Of a DNA stretch of 22,500 nt, positions 9,127 to 17,800 are shown piece after piece; position 1 is the stretch's first letter; each line of letters starts with the position of its first letter. The notes below the pieces were generated by a model that ran no database searches, was not told the DNA's origin, and saw nothing but the letters and a program-made list of their open reading frames with translations. The translations under genes were made by a program, and so were the position numbers. The stretch comes from Botryococcus braunii (taxonomy: Eukaryota > Chlorophyta > Trebouxiophyceae), in contig KV908776.1 in the NCBI GenBank assembly GCA_002005505.1, positions 1-22,500 on the forward strand, in the 5' to 3' direction.

Positions 9127-9731
9127 TGGCAGACGACCCGATGACTTCTATTCATCATGCGTTTTCTAAAATATCATATGAGAAGCCCGAGGTTCAAAAA
9201 AAGTACGCGTTCGATATGGGGTATGAGCGGGACGACGAGTTGAGTAGCACAAATCACGCCGTGTTTCATAATAAACAAACTAAGAACACTGTACTGGCTT
9301 TTAGAGGAACGCATGAGGTAGCCGACCTGCCCGTGGATGGGCTGACATTCTTGAACCTTGGCAGCCACTCTGGACGCTACAAGAATGCTACGAAAATAGC
9401 GCGAAAGGTGATAGAACGCTATGGAAAAGAGTGAACAAGTTTAACGGGACATAGCCTGGGTGGCGCTGTTGCTGTGGATGTCAATAGAAAGACGGGGCTC
9501 AAGACAACTGCCTTTAATCCCCTGTCCTCTTTAAACGGAATTGGAACGGGTGTGGTCGAAAAGGCATACTGTAAAACCGTTGGAAGGAACTCTACACGCT
9601 GTAAGAACGCTGAGAACTCTACAGTTTATAAAACGCTTGGCGACCCTGTAGCGTCCCGTTATCAAGGAGCGGACAAGGTGAAAACCGTGGCTCCCAAAAA
9701 AAAGAACATACATAGCTTGGATAATTTTTAA
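9126..9731 (+). pseudogene. Class 3 lipase with one in-frame TGA
   Basis: The protein is lipase-like, 201 codons from ATG 9126 to TAA 9729-9731. One in-frame TGA (9432-9434) falls just before the nucleophile elbow TGHSLGGAVAV. The family's catalytic triad can be placed at Ser110 (codon 9453), Asp173 (in TLGDPVAS) and His196 (in NIHSLDNF). FRGTHEVAD upstream corresponds to the oxyanion-side strand of class 3 lipases. The part before the stop (102 aa) lacks all triad residues and should be inactive. The frame is otherwise unbroken on both sides, so a point change such as CGA to TGA is the simplest explanation; readthrough or sequence error are alternatives. Viral lipases of this class are thought to act on host lipids or membranes during entry or exit. 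Confidence 0.88.
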
Positions 9732-9743
9732 GTGCTTAATATA

Positions 9744-10598
9744 ATGGCAACGAAGACTCGGAAACACAAGAAATGCAAATCATGTAAAGATGCAAAAACA
9801 AAGGGCATAAAGACCAAGTGCTCTTGTAGTGAGCGGGGAGGGACACATGTCAATGTGAATATTGACCTGTCTGGAAACAAAGAAAAGAAAGAAAAGAAAG
9901 AAAAGTCAAGGGTACCACGAGCGGGTAGAGTTATTGGTGGGCAGCCCCGTGTGGTCTACACAACCCTCACGCCAGCTCAACAGAACCTTCATTCCATGAT
10001 GCACCCCTCCACACCGCCCATGTATGGTTCTTACGGGATTTCCAACAACGCAACAGTCGGAGGGTCAGGACCAATGTCAATAGATAGCCAACCTCTTGTT
10101 CGACACGAGCAGTCCACATCGACATCGACACCCTCATCCCCCATGTCTATATTCCCCCGGGACGTGGACCCATTACAAATGGTCGTGAGCAACTTGGAGC
10201 GCGAAGAGGAGAATAGAGCTTTTGAAATACTCAACCGCGGTAGAAATGTGGCGTCAGGTTCTTCGGACAGGGAACGGAGCAGGAGTAGAGACCGCAACCC
10301 TCTGAGCCACGGCGGCCCGGTCGTTTTAGATATCAGGGATGCTGAAATGGTGATGAACAACTCGAACCCCTCATCCCCAAACGAAAATTTGAGACATTTT
10401 CGAAGATGGGTGAAAGAGCAGGTGGCAGTTATGTTGGAAGGAACACCTGTCGGAGTCGGGACAGTAAATGACTTTTCCGACAGGCTTGTTAATGATGAGC
10501 GAGCATATCAAGACTACAACAATTGGATGGGGTCAAGGCAAGACTCTACTCATATAAGGACTATGGTAAACAGGTTTATGTCCGCCGACCCTGAATAG
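9744..10598 (+). CDS. Hypothetical protein with N-terminal Cys cluster and RS-rich region
   Basis: I do not recognise this 284-aa protein. The first ATG is 9744, 12 nt after the lipase stop. The N-terminus is very basic with a cysteine cluster (C11, C14, C26, C28), which could bind a metal or nucleic acid. It is followed by VNVNIDLSG and a Lys/Glu run encoded by AAAGAAAAG repeats at about 9880-9905. The middle is low-complexity Ser/Thr/Pro, with an Arg/Ser stretch (SDRERSRSRDR). The C-terminal ~100 residues look more ordered and helical (LRHFRRWVKEQVAVML... MVNRFM). Its place between lipase and ATPase suggests a virion or packaging-related protein, but that is only context. Confidence 0.75.
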   Translation: MATKTRKHKKCKSCKDAKTKGIKTKCSCSERGGTHVNVNIDLSGNKEKKEKKEKSRVPRAGRVIGGQPRVVYTTLTPAQQNLHSMMHPSTPPMYGSYGISNNATVGGSGPMSIDSQPLVRHEQSTSTSTPSSPMSIFPRDVDPLQMVVSNLEREEENRAFEILNRGRNVASGSSDRERSRSRDRNPLSHGGPVVLDIRDAEMVMNNSNPSSPNENLRHFRRWVKEQVAVMLEGTPVGVGTVNDFSDRLVNDERAYQDYNNWMGSRQDSTHIRTMVNRFMSADPE

Positions 10599-10605
10599 AA
10601 AGATT

Positions 10606-11514
10606 ATGTTGGCCTATAGTAGAATGAAGATCAAGAAGTTAAACCAATTCCATATCAAGCCTCCGAAAAACGCCAAGGGTGCTTTCGCACATGAGACGAA
10701 ACCTCATGAGATTAAATTACACACCTTGTTTGCCCTGGTTGGACAGCGTGGAGGAGGGAAAACGTTAGCCGCGATGAATAAAATAAAACAATTAGACGAT
10801 GAAGGTTTATGCCAACGTCTATTTATTTTAAGTCCTACCTACGAGAGCAACAAGGCAATCTACAGTATGGTGAAGCACAATCCGAGCGACGCCTACATTG
10901 AACCAACCCGTGAGAGTCTGCAGAAAATCATACAGTCTATCGAGGAAGAAGGCGTTGAGTGGAGAAGGTATAACGAAGAATTAAAGAAATGGAAATACGC
11001 AATGAAGAAACGAGCCCAACAGGGCAACACAAACAACCCCCTTACCGCCCAGTCTTATGACGAACCCGAAAAACCAATATATAAATACGACAAGAAACCA
11101 TGCATGCATGTGATAATGGATGACCTTCAAGGTAGCCCGGTGTTTCAGATGAGTAGTAAGAGTCCTCTACCAAACTTTTTACTGCGTCATAGACACGTGG
11201 GAAATGGTCTTGGAGCGTCCGTGTGGATGGCAGTACAGACATACAGATCCCAGGGTGGACTGCCACGACCGGTAAGACAGAATATCACACATTTAGCCCT
11301 TTTTAAGACACGAGATACGAAGGCGCTTGGTGAAATCACTTCGGAAGTGGCGAGTGATATAGACCCCGACCTCTTTCTTAGAGCATACCACTACGCCACC
11401 CAGGAGCAATATTGTTTTCTCCTCGTCGACTTTTCCCCCAAGAAACCCGAGTATAGATTCCGTAAGAATTTTAATAACCTCTTAGTATTAGATGATGACG
11501 AGCAGCAGGAGTAA
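10606..11514 (+). CDS. A32-like (FtsK/HerA-type) DNA packaging ATPase
   Basis: This 302-aa ATPase is expected to pump viral DNA into the capsid, a core function of PLVs, virophages and large DNA viruses. Walker A is GQRGGGKT (about residues 47-54). Walker B is HVIMDDLQ (about 169-176). A later WMAVQTYRSQGGLPRPVRQNITHLALFKTRD segment fits the sensor and arginine-finger part of this family. The length is usual for PLV packaging ATPases. ATG 10606 is the first start; a second in-frame ATG (MKIKKLNQF) is 18 nt on and may be used instead. It follows the previous gene by 7 nt, and its last 23 nt overlap the next ORF. Confidence 0.9.
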   Translation: MLAYSRMKIKKLNQFHIKPPKNAKGAFAHETKPHEIKLHTLFALVGQRGGGKTLAAMNKIKQLDDEGLCQRLFILSPTYESNKAIYSMVKHNPSDAYIEPTRESLQKIIQSIEEEGVEWRRYNEELKKWKYAMKKRAQQGNTNNPLTAQSYDEPEKPIYKYDKKPCMHVIMDDLQGSPVFQMSSKSPLPNFLLRHRHVGNGLGASVWMAVQTYRSQGGLPRPVRQNITHLALFKTRDTKALGEITSEVASDIDPDLFLRAYHYATQEQYCFLLVDFSPKKPEYRFRKNFNNLLVLDDDEQQE

Positions 11515-11725
11515 GGAAGAGCTCATTAACGATGTTCTCACACTCTTTCCGCGCTTGGACAGATTCATGGCAGAGACCATTGTCAACCTTCATTTAAAAT
11601 CAGTGGAAGAGTTTGGCACGGAAGAGTACGACGCTGAAACGGTCGCTGAAAATATTGTTTCAGTATATAAGGACAACAATGAGACCACTGTACAATGTAT
11701 TGTCGAGGACGACAGACAGGAGTAA
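11492..11725 (+). CDS. Small hypothetical protein (77 aa), overlaps ATPase gene
   Basis: The ORF starts with ATGATG inside the end of the ATPase gene (23-nt overlap, different frame) and ends at 11725. The product is acidic and predicted helical. EELINDVLTLFPRLDRFMAETIV faintly resembles a CUE/UBA-type three-helix ubiquitin-binding segment (the FP motif), but this is a weak impression. The compact overlaps on both sides are the main support that it is expressed. Confidence 0.6.
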   Translation: MMTSSRSKEELINDVLTLFPRLDRFMAETIVNLHLKSVEEFGTEEYDAETVAENIVSVYKDNNETTVQCIVEDDRQE

Positions 11726-12116
11726 TCAAGCTGACGACCCGAGCGAGTGTTATGTTCCGTTCTACCCGGACGGTCTCCAAGTAGAAACGGCAAGCACCCT
11801 GTTTTATGTTCAAGTCGTAAGCATTACTCTTATTATTTCGAGCACACCTAAAGACATCGTGTTTTCTTCAAGAACTATTCGTCAGCCCCAATCGTTTTCT
11901 ACGACCGGTGGTGATACACCCATTCTTGCTCATCTATCCCCCTCATTGATAAACGGAACTGATATAATCCATACCACATCACCAGACAACGCCATAGTTC
12001 CTGCCTATTTACCTACTTCGGGAACAATTCATATGAGGCTTGAGGATAGTGCAACAGGAACAGCTATAACGGGACAGGAGTATGTGGTCAATCTTGTGGT
12101 TTATGAGGATGTGTAA
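11679..12116 (+). CDS. Small beta-rich hypothetical protein (145 aa)
   Basis: ATG 11679 is the first in-frame ATG, lying inside the previous ORF (47-nt overlap). The ORF ends at 12116. The product has alternating hydrophobic strands (TLFYVQVVSITLIISS, TIHMRLEDS, EYVVNLVVYEDV) and few charges, suggesting an all-beta fold like a small capsid or cement protein. I do not recognise a family. Its 3' end overlaps the convergent zinc-finger/nuclease gene by 29 nt, so the two transcripts must overlap. Confidence 0.65.
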   Translation: MRPLYNVLSRTTDRSNQADDPSECYVPFYPDGLQVETASTLFYVQVVSITLIISSTPKDIVFSSRTIRQPQSFSTTGGDTPILAHLSPSLINGTDIIHTTSPDNAIVPAYLPTSGTIHMRLEDSATGTAITGQEYVVNLVVYEDV

Positions 12117-13239
12117 TCATTGGCAGGCAACAATCACGCATATACTGGTTATAGTCTGCATCAAAACATACATCAGCTGTTTCACCATCCGCAGTGTCGT
12201 AGAACATATAACGAATGCTAAGAGGCATGTCGGGGAAGTTTGCAGGGTCTTTGAGAAACTCAACGAGGCACTTTTCTCTGTCAGTTTTCTTGAGGTTTTG
12301 AAGCTTACCATCTATACGGAATGCGTTTGGATTGTACCGGATGAATGAAATTGGCAGGGTGTTTCCCCCAAGTGTCAATGCCTCTATAACATTTGACATT
12401 CTTTTCATATCACAGCGGATAGTCCCGTCTATCCCAAACTGGTGTTGATTCTCATCCACCTCGCAGAATATTACACGGCTGTGTTTTAAGATTACAAAGT
12501 CTATCCTGGCACATAGATTTGAACTTTCAAGACAGTTGAAATCTATATGATGTTCTCTCTTAAAATCAATACTTGCTTCGTGTAATGCCTTGGCAATACG
12601 CTCTTCTTGTTTCTTTTGACGCATCTGTCCTTCGGGGGTGTGAAAAGACTTTTTGTGTCTTGTAAGGTGGCATGAAGTTGAGAAAGATGCATGGCAAACA
12701 TCACATGTGAACGAACGTTCCCCAGTATGACTTCGTATATGAAGCGTGAGTTCTCCTTTTGTTTTGAAGCCATTCCCACAAGTTTCACAAATATGGTTGC
12801 GGACATCATTATGTTTATGAAGCATGTGAGATTCAAGGTACGCTTTTGTTTTAAAATCATCTCCACATTTTTCGCATACATGAGGGCGTTCCTCACTGTG
12901 TCTCAACATGTGCGCTATTAAGTTTTGATTTGACTTGAAACCATCTCCACATTCTTTGCATACATGAGGGCGTTCCTCACTATGCTTATATGCAATATGG
13001 GCTTTCAGGTCATATTTCCTTTAAAAACCATCTCCACAAGTATCGCAAATGTAAGGTCTGTTTTCACTGTGTGTAAGCAGATGGTGTGTAAGGTCCCCCT
13101 TTATTTTAAAACCATATCCACAATCTTCACACACATATGGACGGTCATCTGAATGAACAGTTTTATTATGTCGTTTCCAAGAACTCTTATAGTCGGTTGA
13201 GAAACTGCACTGGTCGCACATGAATTTCTTGTTCTCCAT
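12088..13239 (-). pseudogene. C2H2 zinc-finger array fused to a PD-(D/E)XK/Vsr-like nuclease domain, with one in-frame TAA
   Basis: The gene starts at ATG 13239 (an in-frame TGA lies shortly upstream) and ends at TGA 12088-12090: 383 codons with one internal TAA at 13021-13023 (codon 73). The frame is the same before and after that stop, so it is a substitution, probably of a Lys codon (AAA) inside finger 3. Seven C2H2 fingers are visible (CDQC, CEDC, CDTC, CKEC, CEKC, CETC, CDVC, each with paired His), joined by HSEERPHVC-type linkers. After a helical KKQEERIAKAL segment comes RIDFVI... IFCEVDENQHQFGIDGTIRCDMKRMSNVI... ISFIRYNP, which resembles a Vsr-like PD-(D/E)XK nuclease core with an H-x-D/R helix. 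Downstream of the stop, ATG 12909 would still give fingers 5-7 plus the nuclease. Role unproven: perhaps a sequence-directed endonuclease or regulator. Confidence 0.82.
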
Positions 13240-13268
13240 ATTGCACTCCACTCATCTATTCTTTAAGT

Positions 13269-13517
13269 CTAAAAAAGTGGGAAACGATACTGTTCTCCTC
13301 CATACGCACGCCGTTCCTTGATAGGATGAATAGAAGTTGCATACTGTTGTGGTGCTATCCTGTCAGTCTTGATGGTATTAATCCGTGTTCCTGCGGGCAC
13401 AGCAAACAAACGAGTGTTCGTATAGGATTGGTCTAAAACTGCTGGGTTAATATAGAGGTTCAACGGAGAACCCTCTGCATTCTTTTTCATAACTTTACCA
13501 AAAGTAGGTTGAGACAT
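13269..13517 (-). CDS. Small hypothetical protein (82 aa) downstream of capsid gene
   Basis: The ATG lies 21 nt after the MCP stop on the same strand, consistent with co-transcription. The product is basic, with Asn/Pro/Tyr-rich segments (SPLNLYINPAVLDQSYTNTRLF, RRAYGGEQYRF) and no membrane segment or Cys. I do not recognise a family. Its position directly behind the capsid gene suggests a virion component. Retrotransposon 2 now separates it from the upstream part of the operon. Confidence 0.65.
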   Translation of the reverse strand: MSQPTFGKVMKKNAEGSPLNLYINPAVLDQSYTNTRLFAVPAGTRINTIKTDRIAPQQYATSIHPIKERRAYGGEQYRFPLF

Positions 13518-13538
13518 GGTATATCATAAACAAATATT

Positions 13539-13830
13539 TTAAGGCTCAACCACAGCAACTTGGCCAGAGTAAATCTTCAAGCGTCTCGTAAGCTCTGCGA
13601 AGATGACCGCTCTACATCCGGTGCTGGTAGCTCCGTTCGACCACTTGAAGGTTAGGGGCACGTTTGCGCCGAGAGTGCTCAAACCGCTGTACGTCTTGTC
13701 CGCAGGGTTTTCACCCAACAGCTCAAGGGACAGTGGGAAAACGAACTTGTAATTTGACCAATCGGTGGGGGATGTGATGGAATTAACATAAAGCGTGCTA
13801 TCACCATCAACACTGTTTTTGAGCTGCTGG
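13539..13830 (-). pseudogene. MCP: Major capsid protein, C-terminal fragment (3' of retrotransposon 2)
   Basis: The frame running to TAA 13539-13541 continues the capsid protein exactly where the N-terminal part stops. The viral bases on the two sides (979 nt and 287 nt without the duplicated GCTGG) add to a multiple of 3, giving an ancestral product of about 421 residues. This fragment encodes about 95 residues with beta-rich character (YKFVFPLSLELLG... VPLTFKWSNG... RAVIFAELTRRLKIYSGQ), as expected for the end of the second jelly roll. It has no start codon of its own and is probably not translated. Confidence 0.87.
13826..13830. repeat. Target site duplication GCTGG, left copy
   Basis: GCTGG directly precedes the TGTAGC terminus of retrotransposon 2. 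It is repeated at 20164-20168 after the other terminus. Five bases is the usual target duplication of Ty3/gypsy integration. Confidence 0.93.
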
Positions 13831-14092
13831 TGTAGCGTTAACTAAGCGGAAGAGGTTTTTTATGAGACAGTGAGACGTTCGTGGTGTGCAACGAAAGAGT
13901 GTTACATGATTGATTCGCAAGCCCACTCTTAAACCCAGGGTGGGTTGAATTATACTGTACTGCCACAGACGCGTAGTCGGGCAACCGAGCGAACTACTTG
14001 AGCGAGGTTGTACTGCGAATCCAGATCACATGGCAAGTCAAAGAGCAATGCCAAGGACCATACTAGAGCATTATACCCTAGGAAATGCTACA
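13831..14092 (-). repeat. 3' LTR of retrotransposon 2
   Basis: 262 bp, read as identical to 19902-20163. It begins TGTAGC and ends GCTACA, giving the standard short inverted terminal repeat with TG/CA ends. It is the 3' LTR because the element's genes lie on the - strand. Confidence 0.96.
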
Positions 14093-14849
14093 TGCCCTCC
14101 CCCTTGGCATAAGCTATGAGATGGTGTTTATGGCAATGGGGCCACAAAACGTAAGACAGGGGTATCACGAACCCTGCTTACTGTAACTATAGATAATCAC
14201 ACCTCCTATAGTTACCAAACCAGCAAGTCAGAGGATGAAGTCCACAAAGCAATTTAGCACGACACAGACGAGGGACTCATCTGCTCAATGCTCGAATACC
14301 TTAACATTCTAAGGACTATCGTCTGCAAGGCGGATCCTCTAACTTAGGCGACGAACTCTCTAGACAGCACTCACACCAGTGATGAAACAATTAGGTTGAG
14401 TCATTAGACTAGCACTTGTCCAAACCTTAGGTCCAGTTACCCTGCACTGCAGTGTAACCTTCGCTTGAGGTGGCTTTCCAACTAAAGGCATAAGGCATAT
14501 CGTCTAGAGCAGCAAGCTATACACAACTAACTGCCACATAGTGTATCACATGGGTAAGATACCAAAGCAAGTTACTCATGCACGGAACTACAATTTGCAG
14601 CTACACTGCCACAGCAAGTGCATCACAAAATGGAGCCGTGGGTCAGGAAACATAACCCATGCAAAACAATTAACCAAGAGACATGCATGCAAGTCCCAAT
14701 TCACGAATCCCCCTCCCAGACCCTTCCACCCTCCCTCCCTCCCAGATCCAAGCTGGCTGGTGTTGAAGCTCCAAGGGTCATCAGCCGCAAGTGGCTGGAA
14801 AAGTCTCAAGCCGCAAATGGCTTAATCAAGGGATGCCCGCAAGTGGGAC
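14093..14849 (-). other. 3' untranslated region of retrotransposon 2
   Basis: There are 757 bp between the pol stop and the 3' LTR. I see no gene; the short ORFs on either strand lack recognisable motifs. The stretch is bounded on the LTR side by the polypurine tract. A Pro-rich-looking + strand ORF around 14700-14760 comes from a CCCTCC-rich patch and is not convincing. Confidence 0.6.
14095..14105 (-). promoter_or_regulatory. Polypurine tract of retrotransposon 2
   Basis: On the - strand the sequence AAGGGGGAGGG lies 2 nt (CA) before the TGTAGC start of the 3' LTR, the expected place for the plus-strand primer. Confidence 0.82.
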
Positions 14850-17800
14850 TTAAGAAAGGACTGGGGCAGCTGCCACGTCATCAGCCAGATGGCGAACATG
14901 GGCAAGAGGCTCCCAAGTATTCTCAGTCTCATCGTAGCCTTTCCATTTGACTAAGTAGCGCCAAGACTTTCCAACTTTCTTCTTAGCTATGATGGCCTCC
15001 ACTTCATAAACGCCGCCACGCTTGTCTGCATACAAAGGAGGTGGTGAAGTAACAGTAACTGGTACATATGAAGACACATAAGGTTTCAGCTGGGAAACAT
15101 GAAACACAGGATGAATGTTCACAGTCTCAGGCAAAATAAGTCTAAAAGCACGAGTACCAACTGCTGCAGCAATAGTAAAGGGCCCAAAATACTTAGCTGA
15201 TAGTTTTGACGAGAGCCCAGGTGAAAGCTGGTTCTTCCTTGCAGCCAGCAACACCTGGTCCCCCACCTTGAAAGGGTGGTCTCGTCTCTTTCTATCTGCA
15301 TAAGACTTCTGCCGTTGCTGTGCAGAGGCAAGATTAGACTTGGCACTTTTCAAGGCAGTCTGCAGCCCCTCAACCCACTCAGACACAGCAGGATTTGCAG
15401 AACGTGAAGGAACAGCAGAAGACAAGGGAGTAAGGGGATGGCGCCCGTGATTCAGGAAGAAGGGTGTCTGCAGTGTGGAAGCCTGGAGAGAGTTATTGTA
15501 AGCAAACTCCACCATGCTTAAATACTTGCACCAGTCATCCTGTCTCGGCCCCACAAACCCTCTTAACATGTCTTCCATGGTCCGATTCATTCTCTCTGTC
15601 TGCCCGTCTGTCTGAGGGTGGTAAGCAGTAGACATAGCAATCTCAGTACCCAATAATTTAACAAAGGCCTTCCAAAAATGGCTAGTGAACCTCGGATCTC
15701 TATCACCCACAATGGAGGTAGGCATTCCAAATCTCACAAAGACCCTGTCTATAAACAGTTGTGCAAGTTGAGGTACAGTGATGATTTTAGTGCATGCAGC
15801 CAAGACACACAACTTAGAAAACCTATCCACAAATACCACAATAGAATCAAACCCACAACAGACAGGTAAATCAGTCACTAAATCAAGGGAAACGCTCTGC
15901 CAAGGTCCATCTGGAATGGGCAGTGGCTGAAGCAAACCATAAGGTACGGCTCCAGTTCCTTTAGTGCGCTGGCAGGTGTCACAAGACCTGCAAAAGTCCC
16001 TGACTGATGAGCTGAGACGTGGCCACCAAAACTCCCTGCACACTAGCTCATACATCTTGTTAATACCAAGATGGCCAGAAAAGGGTGTGGTATGGCACTC
16101 TCTCAGCACCTTCTCTCTCAATGCACCAGGTACATAGACCTTCCCTGATTGCACAGAATAAGGTACAGAGTCCCTCAATACCAAAACACCTTCATCCACA
16201 AGTTTAGCAACTGTGGGATCAGAAACACAAAGCAATGCAATCTCTTGTAAGAGAGAAGAGACAGCAACAGAGGAGACATGCATCACTGCAAGGTCAACAC
16301 GCCTAGACAAGGCATCTGCAACCACATTATCAGTGCCTTTAACATACTTTATATCAGGCATAAACCTCATAATCTCAGTGAGCCAACGTTCCTGCCTACT
16401 AGTCCTAACAGGAGCAGTCAGTAAGTACTTTAAAGCCTGCTGATCAATGTGTACAGTAAACTTAGCACCCAGCAATAAATGTTTCCATTTAAGCAAAGCA
16501 TGAACAAGAGCCAATAGTTCTCTGTCATACGGGGCCAACTTCCTCTCAGGGGGCTGGAGTTTCCTGGACTCGAAGGCGACGGGCTGCAGTCCCTGGCCTT
16601 GATCCTGCTGCAAAACAGCACCCACAGCAAAGCCTGAGGCATCTACATGTACAACAAAAGGTTTGTCTAAATCAGGCATCAACAAACAAGGAGGAGAAGA
16701 AACAAGATCTTTCAATGCAATGAAGGCTTCCCTCTGGGGTCCCTCCCAGGTCCAAGGCACATCCTTCTTAAGCAACTCAGTCATAGGATAAGCAACATCT
16801 GCAAAATGGTCAATAAAAGTGTCATAGTACTGTGTCAACCCAAGGAACCCTCTCAACTGTGACACGTTACAAGGAGTGGGCCAATCCTGAATGGCAGCAA
16901 CCTTCCTAGGATCCACCTTAATCCCATCCGGTGTCAACAGGTGCCCAAGGTATTCCACCTGCTTGGCAGCAAATTCACACTTAGACCTTTTACAGTAAAA
17001 TTTATGTTCCCTCAGCACTGACAAGACAGTTCTCAAATGCTCCATATGTTCTGCAACGGATTTAGAATAGATAAGGATATCATCTAGGTATACCAGTACA
17101 AATCTGTCAAGAAAGGGAGCCAAGACAGAGTTCATTACAGCCTGAAAGGTGGCAGGTGCATTAGTCAATCCAAAAGGCATCACAGTAAATTCATAATGGC
17201 CATAACGGGTCTTAAATGCAGTCTTTTCTATACTGTCTTCATGCATACGTATCTGATGATAACCAGAAGCCAGATCAAGTTTAGAAAAGATACAACTACC
17301 ATGAAGTTGTTCAAACATCTCATCAATTCTAGGCAAAGGATGCTGGTTCCTAACAGTAATCCTATTCAAAGCCCTATAGTCAATACACAAACGCCAGCCA
17401 CCATCCTTTTTTGGAACAAATAAAATGGGTGCACCAAAGGGTGAGGTTGATGGGCGGATGAAGCCTCGCTCCAGGAGCTCCTGTAACTGCGCACGAAGTT
17501 CAGCAAGCTGAGCTCTAGACAGTGGATATATACGAGAGGCTGGAGGAGTTGCGTCCGGCTCCAATCTGATATGGTGGTCTCCAGCACGAAGAGGAGGGAG
17601 GCCTTCAGGAAGTCCAGACAGTACATCCTTAAACTCCTGCAAAAGCTCCTCCAACTCTGGCACATTGTGTGCATCAGTATCTGGACTGTCAGTCACTGCA
17701 TTTAATTGAACAACATAGATTGATTCACCCAACTTCACCATCTCTTCTACTTCCATAGATGAGATCACATATTCTGGCATGCCTGACCTCTGACACCCCA

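Noticed and set aside
9432..9434. Selenocysteine at the lipase TGA
   Set aside because: The position is a loop before the nucleophile elbow, not a redox site, and no SECIS-like structure was evident by eye.
12117..12348. + strand ORF of 88 aa starting at 12082
   Set aside because: It is antisense to the nuclease domain and out of frame with the 145-aa gene; no features of its own.
9432..13023. Reassigned stop codons (TGA or TAA as sense) to explain the lipase and zinc-finger stops
   Set aside because: TAA ends ATPase, lipase, fibre and MCP frames, and TGA ends the penton and nuclease genes at sensible places, so both still act as stops here.
14541..14950. Overlapping + strand ORFs (94 and 110 aa) near the end of retrotransposon 2
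   Set aside because: Proline-rich readings of a CCCTCC-rich untranslated stretch; no motif, and partly antisense to pol.
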